Positions 59,085 through 64,000 of a stretch of 64,000 bases of DNA are shown here, piece by piece (position 1 is the stretch's first letter; every line of letters starts with the position of its first letter). Under the pieces are notes generated by a model, which saw only the letters and a list, made by a program, of their open reading frames with translations, had not been told where the DNA came from and did no database searches. The position numbers and the translations under genes are program-made. Source of the stretch: Macquaria australasica (taxonomy: Eukaryota; Chordata; Actinopteri; Centrarchiformes; Percichthyidae); the NCBI GenBank assembly GCA_005408345.1, contig SEMN01000316.1:534818-598817 (forward strand), read 5' to 3'.

Positions 59085-59392
59085 TAACTAAATACACCCA
59101 CCAGCACAAATAAAGCTCACTTATTAACACGTTAAATCTCGTTTGTTTAATCCACACATTAACCGAAGTATAAAAACGACACTTTGCTCTTTTATGGGAA
59201 GTTATGTGCAGGACTATTTCTTGGCTGGGAGCAGAGCCAGGCTAACTGTTTCCCTCTGTTTCCAGTCTTTAAGCTAAGCTAACCTGCTGCTGGCTGTAGC
59301 TTCATATTTAACAGACAGATATGAGAGTGGTACCAATCTTCTCATCTAACTCTCCAAACAGAAAGCAAATAAGTATTACCCAAAACAATTTC
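59085..59392. repeat. R1 element, right half
   Basis: TAAAGCTCACTTATTAACAC, GGACTATTTCTTGGCTGGGA and GTTTCCAGTCTTTAAGCTAA match the centre and right arm of the copy at 32160. The left arm is missing. Confidence 0.65.
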
Positions 59393-59964
59393 TACAACTT
59401 AAGATTGTGTTTTCCAGCCTCACCAGTAGCATTAGTAGGAGATGGTCTCAGTGTGAACAGACTAATGATACAATAAACTGCAGCTGAACGCGTCACTGCA
59501 GCAGAAACCAAAATCCAAACAGGAAAACACATGTAAAAGCTGATCTCACCACACTCCATTTAGTAGCTAAAGCTGCTGATCATATCACATGATCTATATC
59601 AGCAGATGGCGTGTGCTGAATTATGGCCTGGTGGGGGAGAGTAAACTTCCTCTTCTTTGCCAAAACAAAAATCCTACAACATCTCCTCAGGTTCATTTGA
59701 TCCCCAAATGGGATCACCAGTGGACCAATCACATCTTCCCTTCCTGTTTACCAGGACATGATGCTCAGACCCACTTCTGAGACCGTGAGTCTGCACTGGT
59801 GAAAGTTTATGGCTTCAGAGAGTCAACATAGGGACAGTGGAACCAGCCAATTACTCCATATTATGCAAGGATAATGGACACCCTAATAAAGCTGAGCCCT
59901 TTCAAAGAGTTTAGTCTGCACTAAACTTTACTGTTCAAGAAAACTTCAGCAGCAGAGGAACCTT

Positions 59965-60475
59965 AAAGCGGCTATAATCAATATTTTTATATCAACAATG
60001 GATCAAATGACTTGTAATGTGACACTCGACTCTGAGGTTCCCCTCATCTCGAAGGAGCGTTTTTCAGCTCATTGGTTTGGTCGGGGTCGCAATTTTACTG
60101 TTTTGGTTCACGCTCACTGCTCTCATAGTGTTTAAAACAAAACGCTAAAAAGCTCTGAAAACCCGCTGTACACTACCTTCCCAGCTCTAAAAATAGCGAC
60201 TAGCTGCTAACGAGCCAAATACTTCCCTCAGGAGTCGGGGACCAAAAACAGGGCTGAAAGCTGTGTGAATATTGGAATTAGATTCACCTGGTGGCCAGAA
60301 ACATGATTCAAAATGAACACTAACGTTGCTCCATATCAGCTGGATGAGTAAATACTGTATGCTAACAAGTTAGCCACATCAACTCAAAAGGAGATAATAT
60401 GTCAAGTGTTGTGTTTGCAGCTTGTTTCTGCTGCCTCAAGTGACCAAAAAAATATTAATACAGGTTTAAAGCCAC
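59965..60475. repeat. R2 dispersed repeat copy
   Basis: AAAATAGCGACTAGCTGCTA, AACCCGCTGTACACTACCTT and GGAGCGTTTTTCAGCTCATT match the copy at 27105 in the same orientation. Confidence 0.65.
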
Positions 60476-60588
60476 ATCAGATAAAGCAGCACTAAATGTT
60501 TAGCTGGTCACAGACCTGCAGTAAACTGTGCAGTTTACTTCTAAGGAAATGTACCATATATATAAAAGTGTCTTGGCTTGTGAATAGA

Positions 60589-60941
60589 CCATAGACTATA
60601 TACACAGATGGACAGCATGACACCCCCTGGTGGCTGACGCTGATGTTTGTTCAATCGTTCGTTTTTCTGATAAGTTTTGTTTTAATTACTTATTTGATGC
60701 TATAAAAACGGGGTGTCACGTCATGATTGACAACTGTGAGTGTGCACGCGATTGGTTCGGGCGGGTGTATGGGCGGGACCTCGATACCCCAGCTCCACCA
60801 CGGATCACTACTGCGCAGACTCTGGCTCCAAATGACGTCACCAGTGCAAGATGGCAGCACTCGTATCCAGGATATTTTGGCTTCATTTTTGTACAGTACG
60901 AGGAAGTGGAGATGTGTCTCATCTTTATATACTGTCTATGG
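60589..60941. mobile_element. MITE, 353 bp, with AATAGA target duplication
   Basis: It starts CCATAGACTATATACA and ends TATATACTGTCTATGG, imperfect inverted repeats differing by a two-base gap. AATAGA flanks it directly on both sides (60583-60588 and 60942-60947). The inside is CpG-richer than the surroundings (CGGGCGGGTGTATGGGCGGG). Its overlapping open frames on both strands are by-products. Superfamily not assigned. Confidence 0.75.
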
Positions 60942-61094
60942 AATAGACGTTATTGTTGTTTTTATCCTAAATTGTATTGTTTTATGAATGTGTCACGTGT
61001 GATTGTAACACATACTGTATGATGTTGCGACTGAAAATTACGATTGAATTTAGAAATTGTATAACCTTATTAACCAACATTTATGAAAATCAAC

Positions 61095-61300
61095 ATACGG
61101 GGCAGTGGTGGAATGTAACCAAGTACATTTAAATACTGTACTTAAGTATAAATTTGATGTACTTCAACTACTCCAAATACAGTATTGTACTTTTTTCTCC
61201 ACTACATTTATTTGACAGCTGGAGTTAATTTACAAATTAGGATATTACGTACAATATAAATGATCTTACAAAATATAATGTTTTTTTTCTCAATTAAACT
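61095..61300. repeat. R4 repeat fragment
   Basis: It begins CAGTGGTGGAATGTAACCAA and contains CTTTTTTCTCCACTACATTT and ATTTGACAGCTGGAGTTA, the terminal part of the R4 family. Confidence 0.6.
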
Positions 61301-62455
61301 ACCCAGCAGTAGCTACATAAAATCAGCTTCACTTTGTTATTATTGTATACTTATTACTCATTATTAAGTTTAACTATGTCCTCACTTTCATTGTGAACTA
61401 AATGTTGTGGAAATAAGATACTCTGAAGAATAAGTAATTATGCCAAATCTCAGAACCACTTGACCAGATCATGATCTTTACTGAGTGGCCACTCCTTTCT
61501 CCGAAGTAGTCCCATTGGTCAAACGCTACCTGAAGGTGGCGTCCACATACTTCACACACTACACCTTTGATTCATGATTCAAGTTCCATTTGAGTGAGAT
61601 CCTCTTGTCATCAGTCCTTTCTGTTCCAGCCCACAGAGCTCCAGTTGGCAACACAATCATCAGAGTTTCTACGCAACCAACACAATGCTCCTCCGAAGGA
61701 AAGTATTGACCAACACTCAATGTACTTTGCTTAAAAAGCTGTCTGCCTGTTCTGCCCCATTGACTACTTTCTTAAGGCTGTTGCACCATTTATCCATCTT
61801 GGTTTCACAGGGAATTACGACTGTGAGAGTAAACAGTTATTGTGGTCAGGATTTATCACTGTTGACTGACTAGATCTTTTTTTGTCTTTGTTGTTCTGCT
61901 GTTTAGATTAGTTAGTTTTACATACAAATAAATGTTTGTAAAATATATTGGATTTGTTCTGTATGAGATTTATGCTACCGTGCTCTACATTTAAACTAAT
62001 AATGATATTCACTTATTCTATTAATTGTCTACTATGATTGTTATATAGCTAGCCACCGCGAGGGCTTTCCCCCTGACTATAGAGTGCTGCAGGGAAGACG
62101 TATTTTTGTAGATCAACCTAGAAGTTAGCGTTGCTCTGGTTCCTCGACATAAAGCCAATGGTATTTTGGATTATTGCAGAAAATAAGCTTTGTGGCAAAC
62201 AAAAGCTTACGATACTTACACATTTTGTTCAGCAAGATAATCTTCACAAATGGACACCACTTTTATGATTTTTGAAGAATAAAAAGCTAACACCCATAAA
62301 GAATAATTTATATTATAATTTATATTATAATATTTAGAGTGATTAGTGTTCTCTAATAATTCTCATATTCCTCAACAAATCATACCACTGCGCTAAAGTT
62401 TCCTCTTACAATATTTAGAAACACGTCGTTGCTGCAGCCTCTAACTGGGCTTTAA

Positions 62456-62609
62456 GGCCCTGATCAGACGTGGTTTTTGCAGTGAGAGGCAGCTTTTTCC
62501 AGTTCTTTTCTATAGGCAGTAAGCGTTTTGCACACTGCTCATGCGCCCTGGGCGCCTCGTGTTTTTGCAGGAGCACTCTGAACGCCTCGCGCTCTGTCTG
62601 ATCAGGGCC
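62456..62609. mobile_element. PIF/Harbinger-type MITE, 154 bp
   Basis: The ends GGCCCTGATCAGAC (62456-62469) and GTCTGATCAGGGCC (62596-62609) are perfect inverted repeats. Both flanks carry TAA (62453-62455 and 62610-62612), a three-base target duplication. A TWA duplication with ends starting GGCC fits the PIF/Harbinger superfamily. The interior has no transposase, so it is non-autonomous. Confidence 0.82.
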
Positions 62610-63029
62610 TAACGCATTCAATTGGTTATACCTTCATAAACCAGCATAAATTCACCTTTCATAGAAAGCTCACAGGATTATCAGACGTGTCTAAAAGTTC
62701 AAAAACAAAAAGAGGGTTGCAGTCCATGCTTCCTAATTTGGTTCCATGTAAATTGTTGTGGTTAGCAACATCCTCACTGTAAGTAAATGAGTAAAACCTC
62801 ACGTAAGGCAGGATTACGTTTTTTTATTAGTAGAACACATATCGCATATCAGACGACTCTGTGAGCTTCCCTTTTTTGAAAACAACAATTATTCTGGATT
62901 TTTAAGGTCACAGGGCTAAAACTTCTGACGAAGCAGTGCTTGACATTATTTATAAATTACTGGAAACATTCTATCTATAGAAAGTAAAAATGTGTTTGTG
63001 GTACGAAGCGCAGCAGCCTGGGGCTTTCT

Positions 63030-64000
63030 TCAGTTCTGTTACGTGGTATCACACTGCTCAGCCTCCCCGGGAAAGTTTATTCCAGGGTGCTGGAAAGGAG
63101 ACTACGACCAATTGTCGAACCTCGGATCCAGGAGGAGCAATGCGGATTCCGTCCTGGCCGTGGCACAGTGGACCAGCTCTTTACTCTTGCAGGGCTGCTG
63201 GGGGGTTCATGGGAGTTGCCCATCCAGTCTACATGTGTTTTGTCAACTTGGAGAAGGCTTTCGACCGTGTCCCCTGGGGGGTACTGTGGGGGGTACTGCG
63301 GGAGTATGGGGTACTGGGGTCGCTGCTACAAGCCATCCGGTCCCTATATAACCGAAGTGAGTGCTGTGTCCGCATTCTCGGCACAAAGTCAAACACGTTC
63401 CAAGTGGGTGTTGGACTCCGCCAGGGCTGCCCCTTGTCACCAATTCTTTTTGTGATATTCATGGACAGGATTTCAAGGCGCAGCCGGGGGGAGGAGAGTG
63501 TCCGGTTTGGTGGTCTCAGAATAGCATCTCTGCTCTTTGCGGACGATGTGGTTCTGTTGGCTTCATCGGGCTGTGACCTTCAGCATGCACTGGGGCGGTT
63601 TGCAGCAGAGTGTGAAGCGGCTGGGATGAGAGTCAGCACCTCCAAGTCCGAGGCCATGGTTCTCAGCCGGAAAACGGTGGACTGCCCCCTTTGGGTTGGA
63701 GGTGAGTTACTGCCCCAGACAGGGGAGTTCAAGTATCTCGGGGTCTTGTTCACGAGTGATGGTAAGATGGAGCGTGAGATGGACAGGCGGATCGGTGAAG
63801 CATCAACAGTAATGCGGGCGTTGTACCGGACCGTGGTGGTGAAGAGGGAGCTGAGCCGGAAGGCAAAGCTGTCGATTTACCAGTCGATCTACGTTCCAAC
63901 CCTCACCTATGGTCATGAGCTTTGGGTAGTGACCGAAAGAATGAGATCGCGGATACAAGCGGCGAAATGAGTTTCCTCCGTAGGGTGGCTGGGCTCACCC
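63030..64000 (+). pseudogene. 5'-truncated LINE, reverse transcriptase fragment (continues past window)
   Basis: This is a non-LTR retrotransposon reverse transcriptase. The fingers region (VYSRVLERRLRPIVEPRIQE, GFRPGRGTVDQLFTL) is read in frame 3 up to about 63215. From there the palm region is in frame 2: FVNLEKAFDRVPW, GLRQGCPLSPILFV, LLFADDVVLLA, STSKSEAMVLSR and FKYLGVLF, ending at a stop at 63968-63970. A further shift at about 63962 puts the next block (MSFLRRVAGLT) in frame 3. So there are at least two single-base frameshifts. The motif A aspartate is replaced by Asn (FVNLEKAFD). The upstream endonuclease half is absent, as in ordinary 5' truncation. Clade was not determined. Confidence 0.88.

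Larger units (their letters stand above)
58949..63020. other. Repeat-rich region, no coding exon recognised
   Basis: If the nectin-like gene is real, this is its upstream intron. It holds R1 (59085-59392), R2 (59965-60475), a 353-bp MITE (60589-60941), R4 (61095-61300) and a Harbinger-type MITE (62456-62609). 61440-62450 is AT-rich with no supported feature. Confidence 0.5.

Noticed and set aside
60630..61022. 130-codon open frame
   Set aside because: It lies mostly within the 353-bp MITE at 60589-60941 and has no domain.

Overview
This window is nuclear DNA from a ray-finned fish, most likely a percomorph-type teleost. It has intron-split vertebrate genes, AT-rich spacers with many (GT)n tracts, several dispersed teleost repeat families, and a fish non-LTR retrotransposon. 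The gene order bcl9 (+), acp6 (-), gja5 (-), gja8 (+) matches the human 1q21.1 block BCL9-ACP6-GJA5-GJA8 in order and orientation, so the locus is a conserved vertebrate synteny block.

Layout. 1-189 is the last coding piece of bcl9, followed by its 3' UTR to about 1575. acp6 lies tail to tail with it: ten coding exons on the minus strand (6464 to 3247, 424 residues), a probable non-coding first exon ending at 7700, and a promoter with two ZNF143/THAP11-like boxes. gja5 (connexin 40 class) is a single coding exon on the minus strand, 12293 to 11142. About 28 kb without recognisable coding sequence follows, with microsatellites and repeats. gja8 (connexin 50, lens class) is a single coding exon at 40167-41435 with a long 3' UTR. 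Just past it is a recent tandem duplication (42722-47273 and 47274-49633), whose second copy lacks about 2.25 kb. A five-exon gene at 49881-51786 encodes a small one-Ig-domain membrane receptor with a YxN tail motif, which I cannot name. At 58794-58948 (minus) is one exon of a nectin-like Ig gene. The right end holds MITEs and a 5'-truncated LINE with a damaged reverse transcriptase.

Function. The two connexins would form gap junctions (cardiovascular or pigment-cell type, and lens type), ACP6 would be a mitochondrial lysophosphatidate phosphatase, and BCL9 is a Wnt/beta-catenin co-activator. They are neighbours by ancient linkage, not by pathway. The two Ig-type genes look like surface receptors and are the least familiar part of the window. 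I saw no CRISPR, prokaryotic, viral or toxin genes. Exon borders come from reading frame, GT/AG sites and family knowledge; no search was run.
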